A program made the translations under genes and the position numbers. From Holdemania filiformis DSM 12042 (GTDB taxonomy: Bacteria > Bacillota_I > Bacilli_A > Erysipelotrichales > Erysipelotrichaceae): 46,638 bases of DNA. Positions 7,809 through 15,740 of this stretch are shown in pieces (the stretch's first letter is position 1; each line of letters opens with the position of its first letter). The DNA lies in contig NZ_GG657551.1 in the NCBI RefSeq assembly GCF_000157995.1, positions 138,666-185,303 on the forward strand, in the 5' to 3' direction. The notes under the pieces were generated by a model. The model saw nothing but the letters and a program-made list of their open reading frames with translations, ran no database searches and was not told the origin of the DNA.

Positions 7809-10291
7809 GACTGTCCCTCCTGTGTCTGCGGCAGTTCGCCGGATGACGGCTGCGCTGTTTCAGCCGGCGGCGTGTCTGCCGGAGCAGCTGGTTCTTCCTC
7901 CTCTGGAGCTGAAGCTGGTGTGGTTGTTGGCGGCGGGGAAGCCGGATCTGTTGGCGAAGGCGTGATTTCCGGTTTCTGCATGTCTTCAGCTTCATTCGAG
8001 GAAGCTTCCAACGGAACCGGTACGGTCAGGGCTGAAGCCGGACTGACGGATTGACCGCCGAACAGCTGCCACGCCCGTTGTTCCCCTTCGGCCTGTTGTT
8101 CTGCCGTCATTTCATCCAAACTGCCGTAACCCATCAGCTGCGTTCTCCATTGATCGACATAGACTTGCGTTAAGGCAGGATCTGCGAGGATCACACGAAA
8201 ATCATCCGGCAGCGAATCGCCGAAATAAAACGGCATCGCATAACTCGGTACGACCAGCATCGGCGGCTGCGGACTATGGAAAACAACTTCTTTCAGCTGA
8301 CGGCATTCAAAGAAAACCTCCGTGCCCAGCGCCGTCAGGCTGGCCGGCAGTTCAATGGTTTTCAATGCGGTATTGGCAAAAGCGGCTTCGCTGATCATGT
8401 CCATTACGCTGTTCTGAGCAAACTCAACGGAAGCCAGTGAGGTACAGCCGGCAAAGGCGGAGGACTCGATCTGGGTCAAAGCCGACCCCGGAAACCAGAC
8501 GGCTTCTAAATTCCGGCAATCAGCGAAAGCCTGAATTCCGATATATTCCAAACTCTCCGGCAGCGTTAACGTTCCGGAAATTCCTGAATTTTCAAACGCG
8601 TTATCCATGATCCAAACCAGATCCCCCATATTGGTCAGCGTAAACGGTTCAATGCAATTTTTAAACGCAGCTTCATCGATCCCCTGCGTATGCGGAAGCA
8701 GTTCGATTTCTCCCGTCACATTCCATGTCGCCTGCAGCGCCGCCAGCAAATCAGGATCCTGAGCCGATCCGCGGCCATATAACAAAGCCGCATCCGTTAT
8801 CCGCTCCAGTGAATAGCGCTGGTTTACAAAGCTGAAACTCCATGGATATTCATATTGGGAATAGGTATCCGCCGGCGCGAACCCTGCGGTTGACGGCTGG
8901 TATCCGTCAGAGAATTCCGCATTTTTGGCATTGAACGCCGCAAAATGCAGCTTTGGCGCGCCCTCCAGCGCCTGATCCTGCACGATTATCTTTTGGGTAT
9001 TCAGGCTGACCAGGCCTTCCAGCTGAGGACATTCGGCAAAGGCATGCCGGCCGAGAGTATGCACGCTTTCCGGAATTTCCACCACCATCAGAGCGGGATT
9101 TCCCAAGAAGGCCCGGCTGCCGATCACGGTCACCGCCTGCGGCCAGTCGCCAGCCTGTAAAAAGGCCGGACAATTCGTCATGCTTAATAAAATCTGTTCC
9201 TGATCCACCGTCAGAATTTCATAGTCTGGTTCACTTTTCAGCGTCAGTTCTGCCGCAGTCTGCAGCAGCTCCGGCTGTTCCTGAAGCAAAGAAGCCCAGC
9301 GGCTGCGGTAACTATCCGCCTGCGCGGCGCTGACCCAGACCTGAACGGCCGTCGCATCCGCAAAGGTGTCCGGCTGAATCTCCGGTGCCTGACCCAGGCT
9401 CACGATCTGCGGAATGTTCGCAGGAATGCTGCCGGAATCCAATTGTTTCACACTGACAGGCAAAAGCAGTAAATCCACATGTTCCAGATTTTCCAAAGCG
9501 CCCGGAAGGATTTCAACAACGTTTTCAGGAATCCGGACGATCCCCTCCGCGCTTTCCAGCATCCCCAGCAGCTGCGTCCCGTCTTCTGAAAGCAGCGCTT
9601 CGCCTTCGATCCGGTAGCGGATAGCCAGTCCATCTTCGCGGACCAGCTGGTTATCGGCAAGTTTGCGCCCCCAACGGGAAAGATAATGCCACTCAGCGCC
9701 GGAAGGCACAACGATCTGCGCCTGGTGAAGCTGGCTAAGATCCATCTCCGGCGGCTGATCGGAAGTCAAAACGAGCCGCTGAACCTGATTGCCTGCGGAC
9801 AGATTTACTTTTTCCACCTGTTCCCCAACCCTGACTTCCTTTATCGAAAGCGGAATCTGAAGCAGCTCCGTTTTTTCTTTATTATAGAGGTAGCCTGCCT
9901 CTGAACTTAACGCCGGATTCTCAGGATCAACCGACCAGCTCAAAGCCGGCGTCAGCTTCTGATCACTGACCTTATACACCGACTTAGGCAGGAAAACCGT
10001 ATCGGGTGAAGCGGAAAGATCGACCCACTGAACGCCCTCCGGAACAACCAGCGACGGCGATGGCAACACCCATCCGGTCAGCGTCTGTACGGACTCCAGG
10101 TATGCGAACGAATCCTCATCTGGATCTCGTTTCCAATAGACTTCCAGATTTTTATCCAGTTTGACCAGCGGGAGCGGAAGCAGGACCTGCCGTCCCGGCT
10201 GATCCGGAACATATTGCGGATCCACCGCGTTTTTTCCATCGCGCGACCAGCCTAAAAACAAGCTGTCCAGCGGGCCTTCCTGTTCCATCAT
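7805..10291 (-). pseudogene. BspA-type leucine-rich repeat protein, main part after a frameshift
   Basis: The open frame is 828 codons, but the first in-frame Met (10291) has no ribosome binding site. The frame opens further upstream as ELQTGDYLTSYSPG, which continues the preceding gene after a one-base slip near 10373-10380. The body has leucine-rich repeats of the BspA/LRR_5 type: repeated ...I...AFxxCxxL...V.P.S blocks at about residues 370-440 and 550-690 of this fragment, for example ESLEYIGIQAFADC and LTALGTEVFFEC. It ends in a Pro/Thr/Glu/Ala-rich tail with no LPxTG or second membrane segment. Joined with the upstream piece it gives about 1130 residues: a cytoplasmic stub, one membrane helix and a large extracytoplasmic repeat domain. 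Such repeats bind proteins or surfaces in other bacteria; the ligand here is unknown. The stop overlaps moxR by 4 bases. Confidence 0.72.
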
Positions 10292-10341
10292 GGAATGATA
10301 ATAGTAAATCAGATTGATCTGCGCCCCCGGACTGTACGAAG

Positions 10342-11196
10342 TCAGATAGTCGCCGGTCTGCAGTTCTGGACAAAAATTTTATAAGGCTGAATCGTGTAGT
10401 CAACCGTGATTGTCTGCCACGGACTTTGCGAATTTCTCCGGATCCGAAATTCAACGGAAAAGTCCTCCAAAGCAACCGGCGGATATTCGCCGATCTCAAA
10501 GTTTTCGCCGTAACCTTCAATCCGGTAGATTTCGCCGCCTTCCCGGATGTAGAAATTGGCAGCGCATAACAGCTTCCAGTCGTTTAACACAGCGCCGTAA
10601 TAAATCAAACTGAGATCGCCTTCATAGACGCTGATTTCCAGTTTCTGATCACTTCCTGCCGGCAGCCCCGCCTCAGGAAACGGCAGGGTGCCCCAGAATT
10701 CGAAGATGTCCGGCGGCAGTTCAGGAACCGGATCCGGATCCACAATCGGATCGAGGTCTGGTTTTTCACTCGGCTCCGTCCCGTTCGGATGATCGCCGTC
10801 CGGCCGCACAATCACATTGCCGCTGTCCGGATCGATGATGATCTGCGCGCCCTGGCCTTCCCCGCCGATTACCAGCTGATGCGCGTCATCCGTGCCGGTT
10901 TCCTGCAGCCTGTCCTCAATTCCGGGATTTTGTTTCGGTTTCTGACGATCCTCAGCCGCGGGGTCTTGCTTTAAAAGATCATTTTCATTTTCACCGCCCG
11001 CCTGCGTGTCCAGCGGATCCTGATCGGAAAAGAGTATCGGATTCTCCTGAAATTGATCGTTCAGCGTCATCCGGGACGGATCAAATAAATTGCCGGACTG
11101 ATAAAGCTTCCACAACGTCATCCCCGCCGCAATCAGCGCGAGGATTCCAACGGCACCCAGGCTCATGCGTAAAATCGCCTGCTTCTTGTCTTTCAT
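10342..11196 (-). CDS. N-terminal membrane-anchor part of the LRR protein (frameshifted)
   Basis: 284 codons. A cytoplasmic start MKDKKQ is followed by one transmembrane helix (about 10-30), an acidic Asp/Glu/Pro/Asn-rich linker (about 35-165) and a beta-rich domain. It ends IFVQNCRPATI at a TGA. The frame runs through AAAATTTTTG (minus strand); one extra T there restores a continuous reading into the following LRR frame. The required change is -1, but no canonical X-XXY-YYZ slippery heptamer is present in frame, so an indel is more likely than programmed frameshifting. The start ATG overlaps the histidine-kinase stop (ATGA) with GAGGGA upstream. I recognise no family in the linker or beta domain. 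Confidence 0.7.
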   Translation of the reverse strand: MKDKKQAILRMSLGAVGILALIAAGMTLWKLYQSGNLFDPSRMTLNDQFQENPILFSDQDPLDTQAGGENENDLLKQDPAAEDRQKPKQNPGIEDRLQETGTDDAHQLVIGGEGQGAQIIIDPDSGNVIVRPDGDHPNGTEPSEKPDLDPIVDPDPVPELPPDIFEFWGTLPFPEAGLPAGSDQKLEISVYEGDLSLIYYGAVLNDWKLLCAANFYIREGGEIYRIEGYGENFEIGEYPPVALEDFSVEFRIRRNSQSPWQTITVDYTIQPYKIFVQNCRPATI

Positions 11197-12884
11197 AGAG
11201 AATCCCTCATTTTCAACGCTTCCGCCAGTGTTTTCTGCATTTCCTCAAAGTTGATCGGTTTAGAAAAATGACCGTTCATTCCCGCTTCCATTGAAGCCCG
11301 CTGATCCTCGACGAAAGCGTCGGCGGAAAGCGCGTAAATCAGAATCTGACGGGCATCCTCCCGGGGCAGAGCCCGGATTTTGCGGGCGGCGGTCCGGCCG
11401 TCCATCACCGGCATCTGGATATCCATTAATATTGCGTCGTAGGTCTGCGGAGCCTGTCCGTCAAACATCGCGACCGCCTGAGCGCCGTCATGGGCGATAT
11501 CCAATGTCGCGCCGGCCATTTCAAGCATACTCTCGGCAATTTCCGCGTTGATTTCATTATCCTCAGCCATCAGGAAGTGCCGTCCCTGCAGCGAAGCGGA
11601 TTCCGCGGACGTTGAAGAGGCTGCCGCGTGTTTCGGTTTCACCGTTTGATCCGCGGCCACCGGCAGATTCAGCAGCACTGTAAAATCTGTCCCCTGACCT
11701 GGCGCCGTGTCCACGACAATCTCGCCGCCCATCAGCTGCACGAGCTGATCCGTGATGGCCATGCCCAGACCCGTTCCTCCATATTTTTTCGTTACTTCCG
11801 TGCTTTCCTGTTCAAATGGATGAAACATCCGGCTGATAAATTCCGGTTCCATGCCAATTCCTGTATCATGAACCCGGATCAAAAGATCCAGCCGTCCGTG
11901 GTTGCGCTGCATCTGACGAAACGTCACGCGGATCTCGCCCTGTTCCGTAAATTTCATGGCGTTGGAGATAAAATTAATCACGACCTGGGAAATCCGCAGC
12001 TCGTCGCCGATTAAATTATGGACGTCAAAATCAAGCTGCTCCACGATAAACCGCACGCCCTTGCTTTCTATGTTTTTCTGGAACAGACTGCGCATTTTCT
12101 CCGCTAAGTCGCCAATATCAAAGACTTTTTCTTCCAACTCGATCCGTCCGGCTTCAATTCTGGACATATCAAGAATATCGTTGATCAGCGAAAGCATGTA
12201 CTGAACCAATTCCTCAGCCTTGTGCAAATAAACGATCGCCGGCGCGTTTTCGTCAAGCGCATGATGCGCCAGCGTCAGCATCCCGACGATTCCATTCATC
12301 GGCGTCCGGATTTCATGGCTCATCTTGGACAGGAATGTGGTTTTAGACTGACTGGCTTTTTGCGCTTCTTCCAGCTGTGCCTCCAACGCCCGCAGACGCT
12401 GCTCATTTTCCGTCCAGTCTTCGAACAGAAATAAATCGGACTTCTGATCGGTACTGCGTTCTACCGTTAACCGCAGCCAACGGCCGGTAGCCGCTGCCCT
12501 GAATTCCTGACAAAGCCGTGTTTTCCCATCCCACTCCTTATACCGTTTATAAAATGCCCGGCTTTCCGCGGGATCGGCCAGCTCCATCAACTTCCGGATA
12601 TCTCCCTGCAGCTGGGAAAACGACAGGCCGGTCAGCGTACTGAAACTACGGGACATCGCCAGCGGCATGGCATCGCTTAACCGCAGTGTCAAAAGTGCGG
12701 CCTTTGTCTTCTTTAAAAGAAGCTCATCACCCTGGATTTGGGCTGACGACTCCCTTTTGTTTTTCTTCTGAACGGCTTTCAAACGCTGCCAGAAGGAGAA
12801 TAGAAAAAGCGCGGCCAGCAATTCCGCGAGAAAAAACAACCCCAGCACCAAGACCGGACCGAGCTTCGTCAACAACGTCCCCAT
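11193..12884 (-). CDS. Hybrid sensor histidine kinase/response regulator
   Basis: 563 residues. One N-terminal membrane helix (about 5-27) is followed by a PAS-like region (about 60-160). The HisKA helix contains SHEIRTP with the phospho-accepting His at about residue 190. The HATPase domain follows, with N-box DELRISQVVINFISNAMKF and G boxes DTGIGM and GTGLGM. A C-terminal receiver domain has the phospho-Asp in LMDIQMP at about 488 and acidic residues in MAEDNEIN. No HPt domain or output protein is encoded next to it, so the phosphoryl group's destination is not visible. I chose ATG 12884, which follows AAAGAGGG; the TTG at 12908 lies upstream of that site. First gene of the operon, probably under the cre box at 12916-12929. 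Confidence 0.9.
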   Translation of the reverse strand: MGTLLTKLGPVLVLGLFFLAELLAALFLFSFWQRLKAVQKKNKRESSAQIQGDELLLKKTKAALLTLRLSDAMPLAMSRSFSTLTGLSFSQLQGDIRKLMELADPAESRAFYKRYKEWDGKTRLCQEFRAAATGRWLRLTVERSTDQKSDLFLFEDWTENEQRLRALEAQLEEAQKASQSKTTFLSKMSHEIRTPMNGIVGMLTLAHHALDENAPAIVYLHKAEELVQYMLSLINDILDMSRIEAGRIELEEKVFDIGDLAEKMRSLFQKNIESKGVRFIVEQLDFDVHNLIGDELRISQVVINFISNAMKFTEQGEIRVTFRQMQRNHGRLDLLIRVHDTGIGMEPEFISRMFHPFEQESTEVTKKYGGTGLGMAITDQLVQLMGGEIVVDTAPGQGTDFTVLLNLPVAADQTVKPKHAAASSTSAESASLQGRHFLMAEDNEINAEIAESMLEMAGATLDIAHDGAQAVAMFDGQAPQTYDAILMDIQMPVMDGRTAARKIRALPREDARQILIYALSADAFVEDQRASMEAGMNGHFSKPINFEEMQKTLAEALKMRDSL

Positions 12885-12915
12885 CGTAGTCTTACCCTCT
12901 TTCGGCAAGCAAAAA

Positions 12916-12940
12916 TGTTATCGCTTTCATTTTAGCATTA
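12916..12940 (-). promoter_or_regulatory. Extended -10 promoter with a perfect cre box for the histidine kinase operon
   Basis: On the minus strand TGCTAAAAT (-10 at 12934-12929) forms an extended -10 element; no good -35 is seen. It runs directly into TGAAAGCGATAACA (12929-12916), which matches all fixed positions of the CcpA consensus TGWAANCGNTNWCA. The box covers the predicted start site, the classic position for repression by CcpA with HPr-Ser-P. The kinase that makes HPr-Ser-P is encoded at 43920-44891. Confidence 0.7.
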
Positions 12941-13085
12941 TTCCTTACAAAAGTATAGAAGCAGGACAGAATCCTCCGCAATTCAACCGATCTTGAACAT
13001 TTCTTATCTTCTAAGAAGCTTTCAAAATCCATTCCGCAATGAAAATTATTCTCCATTTCTGCACCGGACTGACGATCGGGAAAAC

Positions 13086-13901
13086 TCACTCCGACGGATC
13101 AGCCTGGCGGACGTGAATTTCTATCCTTCCAAACTGCTGCGCCGGCTCCTGCACGGCCAGATCATCCAATAGAAATTCGCCGTAGGCATCACCCGCGATC
13201 ACCAGTCCTTGATCTTCGATAAACTGAATCAGCCGCTCGAAGACATCCATCGCTTCCAACAGATTGCTTCGTCCATAGGCCACGGCATACAATCCAGCTG
13301 GTTTTACCGTGTTGGGCGTCGTCTTCGCTTTCAGATAGTATTGATAGACCGGACTTTCACCCGGACAGATCAGATCTTTCATCGCAATTTTTACACCCAT
13401 CGGATAGCCCAGATTCACGCCTTGTTCCCCCGCGGTTTCATAGGCATAAATTTCCGCCTCATCTTCGCTGGAAGAAGCCGGTGGGAGCGGACAGAGGAAA
13501 ATCGGTTCTGCCTCGCGTTGTTCCAGTGTCAATTCTCCTTCCGTATGACGCAGCCCTTCCCGGGCCATATCGGCATACAGCTTTAAGATCTCGCTGGTCT
13601 CCTGCAGCTTTTTGATTTCCGCCTGAATTTTCGCTTCCTGTTCCGCAAACAAACCCAGCATTTTTTCCGGCGTGCGTTCCGCCGAATAGTGCCGGATATC
13701 TTCCAAACCGACGCCCAGCAGGCGCAGACCGCTGATCAGATAGGCGGAGCTCAGCTGCCGGCGAGTATAATAACGATAGCCGTTTTCACCGCGGATTTCA
13801 GGCTTTAACAAGCCGATCCGGTCATAAAAGCGCAGGTTATCCCGTTTGATTCCGGTCAGCCGGGAATATTCCAAAATGGATAAATTCTTTTTCTGTCCCA
13901 T
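13086..13901 (-). CDS. MerR-family regulator with GyrI-like effector domain
   Basis: 271 residues. The N-terminal winged helix reads LSILEYSRLTGIKRDNLRFYDRIGLL and then GYRYYT, the MerR signature, at about residues 5-45. A dimerisation coiled coil follows at about 80-115. The C-terminal part (about 130-265) resembles GyrI/BltR-type drug-binding domains (YAVAYGRSNLLEAMDVFERLIQFIE and a final GRIEIHVR strand). Regulators of this build sense drugs or lipophilic cations and activate multidrug exporters, which matches the divergent ABC genes. I chose ATG 13901 because AGGAGG lies just upstream; the longer frame to 13988 would cross the promoter and operator. It probably represses its own promoter, whose -10 overlaps the same operator. 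Confidence 0.88.
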   Translation of the reverse strand: MGQKKNLSILEYSRLTGIKRDNLRFYDRIGLLKPEIRGENGYRYYTRRQLSSAYLISGLRLLGVGLEDIRHYSAERTPEKMLGLFAEQEAKIQAEIKKLQETSEILKLYADMAREGLRHTEGELTLEQREAEPIFLCPLPPASSSEDEAEIYAYETAGEQGVNLGYPMGVKIAMKDLICPGESPVYQYYLKAKTTPNTVKPAGLYAVAYGRSNLLEAMDVFERLIQFIEDQGLVIAGDAYGEFLLDDLAVQEPAQQFGRIEIHVRQADPSE

Positions 13902-13930
13902 AAAACCTCCTGAAAAGTTCTTCGCTGGGC

Positions 13931-13984
13931 TTGACATTGGAGTCACTCCAAGGTCTATTATACCCCATGTCGGATCCGTTACAA
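13931..13984. promoter_or_regulatory. MerR-type operator between overlapping divergent promoters
   Basis: Plus strand: TTGACA (13931-13936), a 19-bp spacer and TATTAT (13956-13961). The overlong spacer is the hallmark of promoters that MerR proteins activate by DNA distortion. Inside it lies a perfect dyad, TTGGAGT-C-ACTCCAA (13937-13951). Minus strand: TTGTAA (13984-13979), a 16-bp spacer and TATAAT (13962-13957), giving the regulator's own promoter with the dyad at its start site. The arrangement predicts activation of the exporter and autorepression. Confidence 0.8.
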
Positions 13985-14006
13985 GCACTTATCCAAGGAG
14001 GTTTCC

Positions 14007-15737
14007 ATGATTTATTTAAAACAATATTTATTTCAGCACAAAGGCAAAGTCCTTTTAACCGTGCTGCTGCTTTTGGGTCAGGTCGTCGGAACTTTGTTGA
14101 TTCCGGCGCTGTTGGCCGAGCTGGTCGATCAGGGTATTCTTGCGGGCAACATCTCCGTGATCTGGAATACCGGTGTGAAAATGCTCGCTGTGACCGTCAT
14201 GGCCACCGCCGCGGCGGCTTGGGGCAGCTGGGCGACCAGCGATCTCAGCGCGGCGTTCGGCCGGGAAATGCGGCTCATGGTGGTCCAGAAAAGTCAGGCG
14301 CTGGCGATTCAGCAATTTGACCAGATCGGCATCTCGTCGATGATCACCCGCACGACCTCAGATATCGCCAATTTAGAGCGGACGATCGGGATGGTCTTCC
14401 AGATGATCGTTCCCGCGCCGCTGATTGTGATCGTCTCCATTATCATGACGGTACGCGCTCATGCCGCCATGGCAGTGATTCAATTTCTCTTTATGGGTCT
14501 GCTTTTAGGCCTTGCGGCCTTTGTCCTCAAGCGTTCTGAAGCGCTCTCCCGCAGTGTCCAGGTTCGCTTGGACCGAATTAATCAAGTCGTCCGGGAAGCG
14601 GTAACCGGGGTGCGGGTAATCCGTGCTTTCGGCAATGAGAATTATGAAGAACAGCGGGCGGGCAACGCTTATCGTGATTACGCAGACACGATGATCCGGC
14701 TGAACCGGCTCTTCGCCATCGTCAATCCGATCGTCTGGCTGATGATGGGCGCACTGATGGCGTTGATCCTGGGCGTCGGCGGCGGATTGGTGCTCAGTCA
14801 GGCAATGGCCCTCGGACAGATCAGCGCCGTGTCGGAATATTCCATGATGACCATGGCTTATCTGATTATGGCCGCTTCGGTTATGACGACCCTTCCCAAA
14901 GCCAGTTCCTGTCTGAGCCGGCTGAGCGAACTGCTCGAGCTGCGGCCAGCAGTCAGCGACGGCGGACTGATTACGGCAGCCGCCCCCGCAAAGACGGAAC
15001 CGGTTCTCGTCTTCGATCATGTCACTTTCGCTTATGAAGGTGCGGAAGAACCGGTGATCAGCGATCTGTCGTTCACCCTGACTTCCGGTCAGACCACCGC
15101 GGTTATCGGCAGCACGGGATCGGGGAAAAGTACCCTCGCCGATCTGATTTTGCGGCTGCATGATCTCCAGTCCGGTCAGATCCGGCTGTACGGAACGGCG
15201 TTGCCCGAGTATCCTCAGCAAGCGCTGCGCGATCACATCAGCTGTGTACCGCAGAAAGCGTTTTTGTTCAGCGGCACCCTTGCCGAGAATCTTCGCATGG
15301 GACAAAAGGACGCGTCGGAAGACCAGTTATGGAAGGCGTTGAGAATCGCTCAGGCTGAGGATTTCGTCCGCCAGCTGCCGCAAGGCTTAAACGCCCCGGT
15401 CGCTCAGGGAGGAACCAACTTCTCCGGCGGTCAAAGACAGCGGCTGGCCGTCGCCCGCGCTTTAGTGAAAGAAGCGGACATCTTTATTTTTGACGATAGT
15501 TTTTCCGCGCTGGATGGTCGGACTGACGCTGCTTTGCGGCAGGCCTTGCGCGAGCAGTTAACCCGGCCGGCAAAATTAATCATCGCGCAGCGCATCAGCA
15601 CAATCCGTGATGCCGATCAAATCCTGGTCCTCGATCAGGGCCGGCTGGCCGGCTGCGGAACGCACGAGCAGTTAATGCAGAGCTGTCCGGCCTACCGCGA
15701 AATCGCGGCCAGCCAAAGTCAGCGAAAGGAGGCGTAA
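14007..15737 (+). CDS. ABC exporter subunit A (permease-ATPase, degenerate ATP site)
   Basis: 576 residues: six transmembrane segments (about 1-300) fused to an ATPase domain, the half-transporter layout of multidrug exporters. Walker A is STGSGKST (about 369-376) and the signature is FSGGQ (about 472). Walker B reads IFIFDDS, so the catalytic Glu is Asp, and the H-loop reads IIAQR, so the switch His is Gln. Loss of both is typical of the inactive-site subunit of heterodimeric exporters; the partner follows 3 bases later. AAGGAGG lies 5 bases before the ATG. Expression is predicted to depend on the divergent MerR regulator. Substrates are probably hydrophobic drugs or peptides, inferred from the regulator type. 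Confidence 0.92.
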   Translation: MIYLKQYLFQHKGKVLLTVLLLLGQVVGTLLIPALLAELVDQGILAGNISVIWNTGVKMLAVTVMATAAAAWGSWATSDLSAAFGREMRLMVVQKSQALAIQQFDQIGISSMITRTTSDIANLERTIGMVFQMIVPAPLIVIVSIIMTVRAHAAMAVIQFLFMGLLLGLAAFVLKRSEALSRSVQVRLDRINQVVREAVTGVRVIRAFGNENYEEQRAGNAYRDYADTMIRLNRLFAIVNPIVWLMMGALMALILGVGGGLVLSQAMALGQISAVSEYSMMTMAYLIMAASVMTTLPKASSCLSRLSELLELRPAVSDGGLITAAAPAKTEPVLVFDHVTFAYEGAEEPVISDLSFTLTSGQTTAVIGSTGSGKSTLADLILRLHDLQSGQIRLYGTALPEYPQQALRDHISCVPQKAFLFSGTLAENLRMGQKDASEDQLWKALRIAQAEDFVRQLPQGLNAPVAQGGTNFSGGQRQRLAVARALVKEADIFIFDDSFSALDGRTDAALRQALREQLTRPAKLIIAQRISTIRDADQILVLDQGRLAGCGTHEQLMQSCPAYREIAASQSQRKEA

Positions 15738-15740
15738 GCA

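Noticed and set aside
10370-10385. Programmed -1 frameshifting at AAAATTTTTG in the LRR gene
   Set aside because: The run is not a canonical heptamer in the zero frame, and I found no clear downstream stimulatory structure; an indel is simpler.
12892-13089. A 65-codon frame between the MerR gene and the histidine kinase, starting at the MerR stop
   Set aside because: Its start has no usable ribosome binding site, its end runs through the kinase operon's promoter and cre box, and the peptide resembles no family.
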